Source: Stachybotrys elegans (Eukaryota; Ascomycota; Sordariomycetes; Hypocreales; Stachybotryaceae). From it: a stretch of 64,000 bases of DNA. Under the pieces are notes generated by a model. The model saw nothing but the letters and a program-made list of their open reading frames with translations, ran no database searches and was not told the origin of the DNA. Below, in pieces: positions 10,380 through 21,784 of this stretch. The stretch spans positions 186,001 to 250,000 of the forward strand of contig JAGPNK010000022.1 in the NCBI GenBank assembly GCA_020746835.1, in the 5' to 3' direction. The position numbers and the translations under genes are program-made. Every line of letters begins with the position of its first letter. Position 1 is the stretch's first letter.

Positions 10380-10934
10380 ATGGCTATGCAGTCTATGCAG
10401 TCTATGCAGCCTATCCCATTCAATTTCATTTGCAGCGAAACCCAAATACTTACCTTCAAACATGATATTCCTTCCCTAATTACCAACGCCACTAAGGCGG
10501 GCATTGACGTTCAATACAATCAGCTATTCTTGGAGACGATTGCATTAACTGTGGCGGAGCATAAAGAATCATGCTATGATATCCTTTTAACAGTCCTGTG
10601 TGAAAATTGTGGCTCTTGTGCGGTTGCAGTGCTTTAAAGCCCGATGTCTTGGCTCCATAGAGGAAAGCCCTCGATTAGTGTTTTGGTCACACCGTACTGT
10701 GGATATAGAGTATGCGAGACCTTGCTGCGGCGGGAAATCGAGAGTGAGTTGGAGGAAATCTTTAGTGTTGTATCAGGAGGGACGGGAAAATCCACTAAAG
10801 TTATGGGCTATCAATGTCAAGTATGTGGCAAGATGGAGGGGATTAAGAGATGTGGGGGGTATAAAGCGATAGGGTATTGTGGAATCAAGCATCAGAAGGC
10901 AGATTGGAAGGTTCACAAGAAACGATGCATTTAG
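10380..10934 (+). pseudogene. MYND zinc-finger protein, disabled
   Basis: Begins MAMQSMQSMQPIPF and ends in a MYND-like finger, CQVCGKMEGIKRCGG...DWKVHKKRC. Both parts are in one frame, broken by a TAA at 10635-10637 inside '...GSCAVAVL*SPMSW'. Within the finger, the Cys expected after CGG is Tyr (TAT) and the later Cys pair member is His, so the zinc site is incomplete. The TAA (from CAA) and the Tyr codon (from TGT) are both single C/G-to-T/A transitions, as RIP makes. A short intron removing the stop cannot be excluded. MYND domains bind proline-rich partners. Confidence 0.6.
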
Positions 10935-11110
10935 GCGAAGGAAGAATAGATAGATGCAATAGTAGAAGCCTTTTTACTGCCAAATTTTATTATAAACACA
11001 TTATTCTTTAGCATTGTGTAGCACATGAAGAGTGAAAAGAAAATATCTATTTCTACTGCCTACCGACTTTTCTTACTTAGACAGCTTAGGAGATAGTCCC
11101 CTTGAACTAA

Positions 11111-12795
11111 TTATGGATTGACTTTGTCTTCATACTTCTTTGTGGGTACACGACTTTGATGCGGACGACCAATGGGTTCAGTAGGAGAAGCCTTAATAGA
11201 GTCAAGGGCAGGCTGGGGTATGCCTGGATGGACCGCTGGCATCAGAGGCTTCGCTAGAGATGTAGCGTTTGGGGAGGCTCTGTCAAAGTCCATTTCAGAC
11301 TCATGAACAGACCCTCCTAGGGTTGAGATGAACGGGGCTGCATTTGAGTTGGTGGATGAATTGCTCTCGACCAAGTAAAGCATGGTACTTGAGGCCTGTT
11401 GCGGTACCAATTGGCGGGGCCTCTTGCTGGATGGTGTTAGATCCTGAGCATGATATGGTCGTTTCGGAGTAGGTACGGCGGTAGGAATGGCTCGAGGAAT
11501 ATTCAAGCACGGTTTTGCGGCTATGGTTGCCACCGGGCTGGGCGTCTGTGTCGGCAGTGTTTGTGTCAGCGTTGGAGTCAGAGATGCGCTTGAGATAGGC
11601 GTTGACAGAATGACGTTTTGACGAGCGGTAGTGAATATAGCTATGGCTTGTTCAAATGGCGTAGAATCAGAAGAAGATGAAGACGGCGGACAATCTGTCG
11701 GCGTTGTTGTTGCACTTAGTGCGACCAGGTTGGACGGAGTGAATGACTTATCGAGAAAAGTCCAAGTGTCAGGAACCACAATGAAGACATAGTCCTCCCG
11801 CTGGAAGGCAGGTGGTTGAACCATAAGACGGTAATCAAGAAGACCAGCCACTTTACCGGTATAGCTCAAGAGGCCGTTAGCTTGAAATTGTGTATCTTGT
11901 CTCTTAGCCATCCTCTTGCATAAGGATGCCCATGGGTTGAGGTAAATTGGGAAGATAATGAAGACGGAGAAGGGGTAGAAGCCTTGTCTTGGGATTCCCA
12001 TTGGTATCACCCGGAGCGATAAAGGTAGAAAGTCAAACAAAACCACAGCATTTCAGTTGAGGCTCGCTGAGGTTTGCGAGAGTAGAGTCCTTTTGCAGTA
12101 GTGTCTGACCAGAGCTGATGATAGAATCTAAGAATCTGATGGTAGGCGAGATCGTAGGGAATCGGTCGTTAATGGATATGGTTCGAGGCGAGATACTGTA
12201 GCGGGAAGGATTAATACTAAAGTTAGTAGTACATCTTGCTAAATGTGGTTAAGAGCTTAAAGTAAAGAGAATGATAGGAAAAAAACAGGGGTAGGTGGAT
12301 AGACATACGGCTGATAGCTAAAATCTCGGACAATGAGGGAGGCGATGGTATAAGTGACGAGATCATCATTCTCAAGAGAATCATCCGCGGAGCTCTGGGG
12401 CTTGCTAGATTGCTTAATTTCCCAGGTAAGGGCATAAGGATGAACACAACCAGCCATGGAGAACCACTGGCCGGACCAGTCCTCTGGAACGATTTGCTGG
12501 TTATAAATAGATATATTCAGACTGAAGAATGTTGAGGTCGAGGAGGAGTTCTCTAGGTCGGCTCGCAGGAAGCATACTCTGGAGTGGCAAGCCAGGGAGG
12601 AATAGGAAAGTGAACCATCGCAATAGTCTCCACATTAAGGCCCTTAACATAGTGCTAGCCGGCGGAAGGGAATCTTTTTAGACAGTGAGGCTTGATGAAG
12701 CAATTGATGGTTATATTGCCACCCAACCCTTTCTGGCTCTCAAGCGGCTCGCGGGCTTGTAGGAAGCCATCACCTGTGATAGAGTTTAAAGCCAT
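11111..12795 (-). pseudogene. Degraded uncharacterised fungal protein gene
   Basis: Coding-like protein text runs on the minus strand in several frames. It starts at ATG 12793-12795 (MALNSITGDGFLQAREPLES), is interrupted by an in-frame TAG before 'HYVKGLNVETIAMVHFP', shifts frame near 12560, continues through 'EDWSGQWFSMAGCVHPYAL' (12495-12440) to a likely GTATGT donor near 12303, and resumes in the 311-codon frame ending at 11111. That part contains 'QFQANGLLSYTGKVAGLLDY', a VVPDTWTFLDK segment and a Ser/Thr/Pro-rich tail with a KRPRQL basic patch. I do not recognise a named domain. Stops and frame breaks argue for a pseudogene. Confidence 0.5.
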
Positions 12796-13975
12796 GTAAC
12801 CTATTCATTAATGTCAAGAAGGTTTCCGATCTTTCCTCCAAAATTCGCACATACTGTGTGATATTGATCAGGAGCCTGTATCTAGTTAAGAGAGACAAGC
12901 GTTTTATCGATTGAAAGTGATGTCAACCCTGAGTCTATTGATATATAAAGTGACTAGAACAATTTTGCGGTCAGGATTTAGAAGGACGGGATTAAAGTAA
13001 TTTAAATGGAGGAGGGGGGGAATCTAACGACTAAAACACTCTCTCAAGGTAAGGGTAGCTGGCGGTAAGTGTCTATTCTATATAGATCAACATAATTGGG
13101 GAGTAGAGCGGCAGTTTTGAGACAGGCCGCAGATTAGATAACTCGGGAATGTTCTAGAAGAGATTGATGCCCAAGTAAATGGCAAGATCGGGTCCCTACA
13201 TGGCCTCCCTAGCGAACAGCACGTGATTATCCTCAAAGACTAAAAAGATATTCACAACCATAATGTTCCCTCAGTGCAAACACAAAGACACAGTTTTAAT
13301 ATTATGGCAAAGCTTATAATAGAGGAGCTAATATAAGAATCCTTGACTTTCTTTTACCCTGTGGCAATGCAGCTAATGCCCTCTTACTGATCCATTTAAC
13401 CAAGGAGGGCACTAGTCAGGAATACTTACAAGGAGGAGTAAAGAATAGAGTTGACAGAGAGTCAAGAGTTGGCCAGCGGACCAATTCGCCGCTCAGCAAT
13501 TCCCGGCCTGGTTCATCAAACTCAGATCAGGCAAGCCCGTACAGTTGATAGGCCAGGGGAACGCCATCCATTGCAGTTAATACAGCCTAGATTGTCTATA
13601 AGCCTCTGTGAAAATCGCGGGGATGTCTACCCTAGCCTGCAATCAATGCAAAAGAGATTAGATAGTAGCTGGGTCTCCTCGAAAGCGAGCGCGTTTAATA
13701 GAAGGGAAAATGGTCACAAGCCTTATTACAAAAGGCTAGTCATGCAAACCCAGGCTAGAAGTCGCAGTACGAGGGCGGAGATACTCCATGACATACAGCC
13801 GAAGGATGTAATGTCTAACTAGTAGCCCAAGTCCCGGCTAGTGACTTAGGTGATTCAGGGGCGAAACATGGAGCCATAGGCGTGGACAACATGGGTTACG
13901 AAGTCATTCAGCCTACCAGGCCAACCATGAGAATCCAGCCAGCCATCTAGACCGTTTAAGGGAGCAGCCTCCGAC
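12796..13975. other. AT-leaning region, nothing identified
   Basis: No domain seen. The 123-codon plus-strand frame at 13451-13822 starts only at a TTG, has no homology I recognise, and is not called a gene. Confidence 0.4.
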
Positions 13976-14378
13976 TCATACAACCCAAGGGGATGATGAC
14001 CCGAGAAGACGATCAGCCATCTGTTCAAGTATTGATATTGGAGGAAGGGCCTGGGGCTGGTCACTCTGGCGGTGCAATAGGAGCATCTCGACAGAGTAAG
14101 CCAGCAAATATTCTGCTGGCTCCATTTGGAACACTTTAGCGCAGATCACAACAATGTAAGACCACCAAGCGGCCTCCGCAAACCATGCTACAAACACAGG
14201 AAAATAGGCCACTGTGGCAGCTCCTTCTAGCCGTAGATTTGTTGATGTCAGAAGCAGCACCAAGGTCGTAGCAAATCTCATGGCCTGAAACATTAGTTAC
14301 CCCAAGAATTCGTTAGCAGCGGAAGAGGAGGGCAAACTCAACAGTTGCAGCGACACCGGCAGTAAAGAAGGCACGGAC
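13976..14378 (-). pseudogene. Membrane-protein gene piece (C-terminal part)
   Basis: Minus-strand text IVRAFFTAGVAATVE, then a probable intron with a TGCTAAC branch-like site and TTTCAG acceptor, then AMRFATTLVLLLTSTNLRL...FPVFVAWFAEAAWWSYIVVICAKVF. At least two hydrophobic helices. The upstream half of the same protein may be the piece at 15222-15480; the Helitron fragment between them occupies the break. Family not recognised. Confidence 0.4.
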
Positions 14379-14379
14379 A

Positions 14380-15221
14380 ATGGTCTATAGAGAACGAACA
14401 GAAGAGAAATGGAAGGAGGAAGTAGCAAGTGTCCTGTGCTACATTAATGAAGAGTTTGACAAGAAGGAACGGTTGTCATACAGCAGGGAGTGGTACGTGC
14501 CTGTGCCAAAGGAGAAGAAGGTCTCAACAGTGCAAACGTTTTATAAAGCATTTTACAACAATGAGACTCTACCATTATATACTTATGCAGTATGCTATTG
14601 GAAATTCGGCAATGTTGAGCTAATAGAAGTAAGCTGGGAGCAATGGGTGACTGGTTCTGTGAGAAAGAGCGAGAGGTTACCTTTTGCCTGCTACAGTTGC
14701 TTTCCTACTAGCAAGCCTATCATGGCTTGTTTAGAGTGTGTAAGCTATGTATTGAAAGACTGCCTTTTACCCGCTGCACGGGTACACAATCGCTTAGGAT
14801 GTAAGCACATGTTTCTAGACAAGTTAAAGGGTTTGACCCTAGTGGAAGAGAAGCTAATTAGCTTGAACTCATGCTATGGGTTCATCACAAAGTACAGCAT
14901 AGTAGAGGGACATTAGCAGACCGCATTATACCCAAAGCATATCAAAGAACACATTACAATATTCCCTAATAACGTCCAGGAGCTGGTTACCAGGGTATTG
15001 CCTCACCCGCTCATTAAGGTCATGAACGAGATTCACATGTCGTGGAATAGTGCTCAAAAACCGGGGCCGAGCGATCTTTTCAAGCTTTTATCCGTCTGAT
15101 ATCGGGTTGTTAAGAGGGCGCTGACTTGGCTAAGGACCAACAACCCCCACTACACGGACATTGTAATCAACGCAGATAAAATGGCAAGCTGGGGGTCACC
15201 ACCTCATGATATGCCGACTTA
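14380..15221 (+). mobile_element. Helitron DUF6570 fragment, RIP-damaged
   Basis: 178 open codons (14380-14916) and continuation after a TAG. Family landmarks: FYKAFYNNETLPLYT, CYSCFPTSKPIMACLECV, RLGCKHMFLDKLKGLT, VEEKLISLNSCYGFITKY, then past the stop HITIFPNNVQELVTRVLPHP, a TGA near 15097, and TWLRTNNPHYTDIVINADKM ending near SWGSPPHDMPT. Both stops fit C-to-T or G-to-A transitions. It belongs to a different Helitron lineage from the left-edge element. Only this N-terminal domain is present. Confidence 0.75.
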
Positions 15222-15480
15222 AATACTCAAGCACATAGAGCGCAATGAGCCAACCGCTTGGGAAAAGGTACAAACTGCTTAAATAGTGCCACTGGGAGAG
15301 CGCGGAATGGAGGAGGAAGATAGCGCGGTAGATATCAAAGATATCATGGCAATGCTCAGGCGGGAACAGCAGGGAGAGAGGCCAGGTAAGCATGCCGAGA
15401 AGGGAAATTGTGAGGACGATAAACGCTTCAAGGCCGAAGATAACAGAGCATAAGACAGAGTTGGCCAATCTGCAAACCCT
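15222..15480 (-). pseudogene. Membrane-protein gene piece (N-terminal part)
   Basis: Frame LANSVLCSVIFGLEAFIVLT...GMLTWPLSLLFPPEH...HYLSSLYLFPSGWLIALYVLEY, with three likely transmembrane helices, preceded by a TTTGCAG acceptor near 15475. It stops exactly where the Helitron fragment begins. Same strand as the pieces at 13976-14378 and 17160-17592. Family unknown. Confidence 0.4.
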
Positions 15481-17159
15481 ACATACCTCACGGGGCCAAT
15501 CTATAAAGTCAGTTCATCTGGTATGTTCACGCTTGACGCTTAGCCAGAGGTTACAGATCTGGATTGGCTGAGGTTTGCCTTTGAGGCTGTGGGTGAAGAC
15601 AGGAAACTGGGGTTGAGATCGTTCCGGACGGCTGAGATGGCTGAGATGGATAATAGAGTGGAGAGCTCGGCAGGTTTGACATCCGTACGGGCCGGACTCG
15701 GCCAGGAGCCTTACATATGGGGTCTCAAGGGCACTATGGTTATGTTTCTCAGGTGTATGACAGTGGGCCTGAAATAACATTGTCTGGTTAACTATGTTAG
15801 ATATGCCTGTATTACCTCCTATGTGGCTGTTTTCTTAACTGTCAGTACTTGCCATAGAGTATAACATTTCTTCAATAGGCTAACATACTGTAGATCACCT
15901 TTGGATATTTCCTATATTACAAGAACTAGTAGTAAGTATTAGTATAATATTAACATTGGATTATAACTAATTTTTTACTAGGGTATATTCTGATTCTAGA
16001 TATAAGTTGATTTCCAACCTAGATCTAGAATGCCATTTGCTAATAGAAATCTAGGCTAATATATGCTTAAGCTATAGAACTTCCTTGTTATAATAGTGCT
16101 TAATATTCTTACTAATGCCTACATTCTCTATATACCCATTCCTATGCTGTGGCAGCTATAAATCTCTCTAAAAAAGTATATTGCCTAGTTCCAGTCTCTT
16201 TACCTATCTTATAACTTTATAGAAAACTTACTATTGGTATGCTCCTTAGCTCTAGTGTCTTTATTATTATAGTAGCCCTTATATATGTGTATTTCTTGCT
16301 GTTTGCTATTCCTAGTGCTGTCTTAATTAATAGATGGGGTATTTGAGAAATATTTATTAGTATTATAGTAGTTAATGCTCTAGTTCTCTATTCTATGTTC
16401 TCCCTAATGTTCTAGAAGAGTAGCCAGTTCTTATTATTACTACAGAGCTGTATAATAAATGGGGCAGTAATAGACAAAGGCATTAAGCCATATGGCCTAT
16501 ATAAGATAACGTTAAGCATTTATATAGATTGGAAGTACAGGTCCAGTCCTACCGCTAGTAAAGAATCCATTTACACTAAGAACTAAAAGATAAAGGACTC
16601 AATGAACATAGGAGGGGTACTAGTAAAGACTAGTTACAATATAAGGGTTAGTAATAAGGAGGAGTTGGATATAGAATAAAGATACATAGAAACATTAATC
16701 TGTAGAAATACAAGAGATATTATATAATATAACTGCCTTATTGTTCTTGTTAATTCTACTATAAGGGCCACTGATGCCACCTAATAATTTGCTTTAACTT
16801 TTATTATTACCTGGTTTACTACCAAGACAGACATATCTTCTTATCATGGCAGTATAATGCTGCTGCCGTGATGGTCAGCAGGTAGTAGCATTTGTTAACG
16901 TTCTTCCCTACCGTGCATTCCACCAACCCTTCTCTTCTCCCGCTAGTCCTGCCAAAGTCGGCGTCATCGGTGTATTCTGTCCATGTGTTATCTAGTCCTC
17001 AAAATAAGACTTTTCGTTGCTTCCCTTTCCTGCCAGAACAGAATCTACTAATCCTGCTTCAGAATCCTGTCCTGTACTAATGACCCTATTGCTAGCTGTC
17101 AGAACTATGTCTTCAAATGAGAAGTCGAGACACGTACCTATTCATCGGAGTGTTGACTG
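15481..17159. other. AT-rich RIP-like block, no gene
   Basis: Dominated by TA/TAG-rich sequence with no open frame of note, except a short GC-normal patch near 16870-17100 on which I see no domain. Probably an ancient degraded repeat. Confidence 0.4.
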
Positions 17160-17592
17160 AGCCACCTTCCGGAGCCTGCCGCTTTCAGTATTCAATCTCC
17201 GAGTACAGGCAAATCCAAAGTGTGCACTGTATCAGGTAGGAGACGAGCATTGGTTCCACTCTACCATATCTCAGAGCAAAGCCGATACCAAGACTGAGCC
17301 CTAACGCGGAAACTAGGCATGTTGTTGTAGTAGTGATGGCTAAGCTCCGAAGCCGTTTCCATGACTTGCTTGTCTCGCTCTTATTTCCTCGCCATAGCTC
17401 TGCAAACTGAGCACGAATAGCGATTATAGCAACGCCGAGGTAAGGCGGCAACGGAACTCCACAAAACAAAAGGAACCATTGCGTTGGCCATGACTGCGTG
17501 ATATGTATAGGTATCTCGAACCGAAGAGCAGCTCCAAGGAGGCCTAATTGCGCTCCAAGGCTGATGTAAAAAACAATATGACCTCGACGTAC
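17160..17592 (-). pseudogene. Multi-pass membrane-protein fragment fused to Helitron relic
   Basis: Minus-strand open text RGHIVFYISLGAQLGLLGA...EIPIHITQSWPTQWFLLFCG...LPPYLGVAIIAIRAQFAELW...CLVSALGLSLGIGFALRYG...SYLIQCTLWICLYSEIEY, about four hydrophobic segments. It directly abuts the end of Helitron-like text at 17593, separated by one TAG. It could be a gene piece captured by, or broken by, the Helitron. Family not recognised. Confidence 0.4.
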
Positions 17593-19140
17593 CTACACAA
17601 GCGCCATGGTCTTACACTGGGTCGCGATGAATAATATGTTGTGGCTGTGGCGTAGCCCTACTGCAAGTGCCTTGTTCCATCTATTCACTATGTTATAAGA
17701 CCGTTGAATCTAAAACGTACCATCTGGATTAAACACTGTCTTCTTAACAAGCCTCCACGGAGCGTTAAAGCAGTAGAGTCCCTATCTATAGTCTCGCCTT
17801 CCTAGAGAATACTTTATACATATCAGGCTATGTGTGTATATTTAGGTGGCTCTAGCGCAGAAGTTGGCTTCTTTATCAAAGGATGCAGCGAACTGTTGGC
17901 TGTTTTCAAGCAGTTGTGAGATATCTGCCGTTATTAATCTCTCTGCTTAAACTATACAAAAGGCTTCTTGGTCTAGGTCTTACTTATCCTAATATAATAA
18001 TCCAGTTAGCTTTACTTAACAAAGTTAAAGCCACTTGGATATATATCATAATAGTGGGCTAATGAAGTTAGTTCAGATAGCAAAGGCCTTACTTACCTTA
18101 GAGAAGACACTATTAATATATATAATAATACTGTTGTAATATGCATTAGAATCCTTACCTTATACATTGGCTAGGACTGAGCTTAGTTTTATATTCCCTT
18201 ACAACCATAATAAGCTGTAAATGTAGAGTACTTCTCTCTTATTAGTCTTAATAGCGCTAAAGTATTGGCTTACCCAACCAAACATAGAATCCTCTCCCAC
18301 CCTGACGTAATGTTTGAAGAAGAGTGAGATTTCCCTGTGAAAGAATATGGCCAAGCTCACTGGGTCTGAGATGGCTAGCCGCGCTTGTTTATAGGCTATG
18401 TTGAGACTTCTAAGAAATAACTTAGCCTCTTAAGGGTTATGCATTTAATATACTACCAGCCTTAGCTTGATTGGATTGGTAATGTCATTTGGATTTAGTA
18501 TAAACTAGATAGCTGGAATACTATACTGGATGATTAGAGACTTGATCTTCCGCCGTAGGCTTAGATAGTATTCCCATAACATTGGCTGGCAGAATCCATA
18601 TAGTGAAAGACTTTTGAGCAGCTCCTTAATCCCCTTGTCAGAGGTTTGGCTAGACTGCTCGAGCTCTTATATGGCTAGCTTAAGCCTCTCCCTGCTGAGT
18701 GAGTGTACAATACGCTCTACTGAAGGAAAATCTTTTCTGGATACACTCAATATACTCACTTATTAATTCCTTGACCTAACCATTATATTGAAGATTAAGA
18801 AAGCGAAGATATAATGGGTTGCAAAACGGCCGCTATGGTGCCTTAGCATTGCCCCTGCCTATGCCGTGAGGCTTATGTTTCGCGATGCTAGTAGGCTTGT
18901 AGCTATAGCCTCCCTGTCCCTATTGCCTTCTACCTCTACTGTTGCAGTACTAATACTGGCGATGGACTCTGCCGTAACCTGCGGGCTGCCACTACTAAAG
19001 GGGAAAAGGGTGGGAAACGTTTTTGTGAAATAGAAGGGGTCCTCTGAGTCAGTAAAATCACCACCATGGCATACCAATAAGCGTACCAGGCGGAGAGTTG
19101 GATTTTGGAGCTGGTTTCAAGTTACTCAATCTAGGGCTGG
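17593..19140 (-). mobile_element. Helitron-like N / Rep-region relic, heavily RIPed
   Basis: Starts near 19077 with CHGGDFTDSEDPFYFTKTFP-type text, then DFPSVERIVHSLSRERLKLA, KELLKSLSLYGFCQPM, IKSLIIQYSIPAI*FILNPN, DPVSLAIFFHREISLFF, then near 17870 QFAASFDKEANFC and near 17650 NRWNKALAVGLRHSHNILFI and ATQCKTMALV. This order matches the Helitron_like_N domain, with many TAG/TAA where CAG/CAA/TGG codons are expected. Similarity stops at 17593; the PIF1 helicase that should follow is replaced by membrane-protein sequence. Confidence 0.75.
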
Positions 19141-21755
19141 GTAAGAACTATAGAAAGAATAGTTAATATCTTAATATTGCTGTCTCAGTAGAGCAGTTAC
19201 CTATTCCTATAGATTGAATAATAGAGCCTTTGGCGTTTGTGGAAAAATAATCTTTAATATTTATTAGCTTGAAATGCCTTCTGGAAGGATTAATTTAAAA
19301 AATACTTATAGCAAAGATATACTCTAGCATAGTCTGAAGTAAGGCAGATTATAACTAGCCTGGCAAATGTGTTATCTCACTGTAACCTGTGAAGCCCGCT
19401 GGCTTGCATTCTAATAGTGAATCTTAGGAATAATACCCCTATTTCTACCCTATAAAGCCCCTATACCTTCCTGAGGAACTGCTTGTTGTTAGATGCTGAT
19501 TGAGTCCTGTTGTTGCTGTCCTTACCTTGTTATTGACTTTACCTAATTAATACATTTTTATTAGATGGAGGCTGAGTGATTGCAAAGAGAGACACACTAG
19601 GGATAGAGTTCGCACGGGACCAAAAGCACATGCGTTGACTAATTATACATTTTTGCTGATGTAAGAGGCTAAGCTCCCTATTGATCGCTGCCTGCTATTG
19701 TGTGGATTATTAAAGTGTATGGGGCTAACTGGCTAAGAGGCAGGGCTGTAGATCTTATAGCCTAGACTTGTACATGAATTGCTCGTGCACTTAGCCCAAT
19801 AGGCGAGCAACAACCGCTGGAAGCCAATAAGAAGCGCTAAGCATGGTGCATTCATAGCTTGCGGGCTAGTGACAATAGTAGCAACTCTTAGCCCTGGCTA
19901 TTGTGCACTAAATGGCACTAAGGTTTTTCTGGCCTCTTTGGTAGAAAGAGATACCACGCCGCCTGGCCGATCGTGTGTTAGGGCTATGCATAGCTTTATT
20001 TCCGCCACTATTATAGACGCTACCAAGCCGGATCGTGTCCGACGAAATGGATGCATTAAATTGATCCAGACGTAGCATGCGTCTCGGAATGGCTTCGAAG
20101 GCTAGTGTCGAATGGATTCCAAACCGTCGTGCACTCTAACGGAACTGACGCCTGGTGACCTACCTCCACCCGTTTTAGATCAGGGTTATCTTTCTATCCC
20201 CCTTTCTACCCTTTTGCGCTTGAGTCAGTCATGAGGTATCTAACCCAGGGAAATTCCCGCGATTCATGTGTATTTCTAGACTGTGAGATGCATGGCCTGC
20301 TTGTTTTATGCGCCATCCTTTGACTTATTGGTCTAGAAGTAGGGTGTAGCTATTGCAAATCCCATCTGAAAGCTATAGCAAAAGGATTCCCAAAGTGAGA
20401 TTATAGAGGTATAATATTCTTACTAAAGAAAAGTATAAAATAATTTGTGAATAAATATAATGCTATTGCTAGACTTCTGTCCTCCGCTGCCCATATATAG
20501 GTGCCTTTGTCTTGTATTCAGTAAAGAAGGGAATGTAGCAGGCGCCTATAAATTCTCATTATTATTCCTATCCCATACCCTTGATTTATCTTGGATGCCC
20601 TATAAAGCAAAGAACATGATTGGGTGTTAGAAAGAGTGTATAGGAAGCTTGGAAGAGGAGGACCCCCTATGGTTAATCTTGGAAATACTCTAAACCGCTG
20701 ATCCAGCGAATATTATGCTTGAAATTGGCGTGAGCTTCTTATGGGGCTTTAGCTAATAATCCTGCTGATCCAGCAGGCATATATAACAGAATCAAATATT
20801 TCTACGAAACGTAGTAATTGACGACCACTATTCATTTAGCTAGGCTACAGTATTCATAATAGGAAGCAGGTTTATTATAATATGGAGCAGCCTTAGCAGC
20901 CTCTTCAGTCCATGGAATGGGCCGGCCGGGCATTATATAACCTTAGGCAGCTGCTATTCTTCTCCTTTGTGGCCTTGGCAACCACTCTACCTATGTCCTT
21001 GGCTGTAAATACATTGGCTAAGGTGGCAGAGAAATGCTAAGGGTTGGGTAATTTAGCTGCATTTTTTATACTATCTAAGACTAAGTTAAGCATGGCCTGA
21101 TTACTTTAGACCATGGGGCTATTAGCGCCTTTACCAGTGAGTATAAGAGCTGTATAGCGGCTGGTGCCTTTAGATAGGCTAGCTACAATGACCTTGTAGT
21201 AGAGGCAGGGTCAGCATGTCTTTATTCCTGGGGAATTAGCTCCCTAATCTAAAATATTATTACAGCTAGCCGGCCCTTAATGTGCGTTTGGTTGCAACTG
21301 GACCAGGATATACAAACAGACAATCATAATAAACACTATATCTTATAGAGTAACCTAGAGGTAATAAAATGGTTAAGTCTGCTATAATCGTCCTTAACCA
21401 GTGTAATAAAGACCAGGCTTGTAAGAAAAAGCAACAAAAGTAGCAGTAATAATGGCTTTATATTGGTCTAATTAGTGCGGAGTTGGGAAATGGCACAAGG
21501 ATTGAGGTATAGAAATCACCTTGACTAACAAACACAGCCTCCAATATCCCCCTTTCTTCATATACTATACTAACCCCATAAAATGTTATTGATTGATAGT
21601 ATATAGGATGCTCTTCAAGGTAACCCTTAACAAAATTGCAAACTGGAACTAGTTGTTTGTTATATATCAAAATGGCGATTATCCAACCAGGATCACTCTC
21701 CCCCTTGCAAAAGACATGCAAAGTGCCCAGCCAGACATTTTGCTACACCATAGAG
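19141..21755. other. Long AT-rich RIP-like block
   Basis: No frame above about 70 codons with support on either strand. TA- and TAG-rich, with scattered GC-normal patches (about 19600-20200, 20880-21260). Likely degraded repeats; no family could be assigned by eye. Confidence 0.45.
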
Positions 21756-21784
21756 TATCCCTTTGAGTGTGATAAGGCGACCTT
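21756..21784 (+). repeat. piggyBac left terminal inverted repeat
   Basis: Begins TATCCCTTTGAGTGTGATAA and matches the reverse complement of the right end over its whole length apart from the innermost base. Confidence 0.85.

Noticed and set aside
13451..13822. 123-codon plus-strand frame
   Set aside because: Starts only at TTG, has no recognisable domain, and sits in low-quality sequence.
13976..17592. Membrane pieces as a Pyr4-type terpene cyclase
   Set aside because: Helix number and hydrophobicity fit loosely, but none of the residues I associate with that family could be placed; left unassigned.
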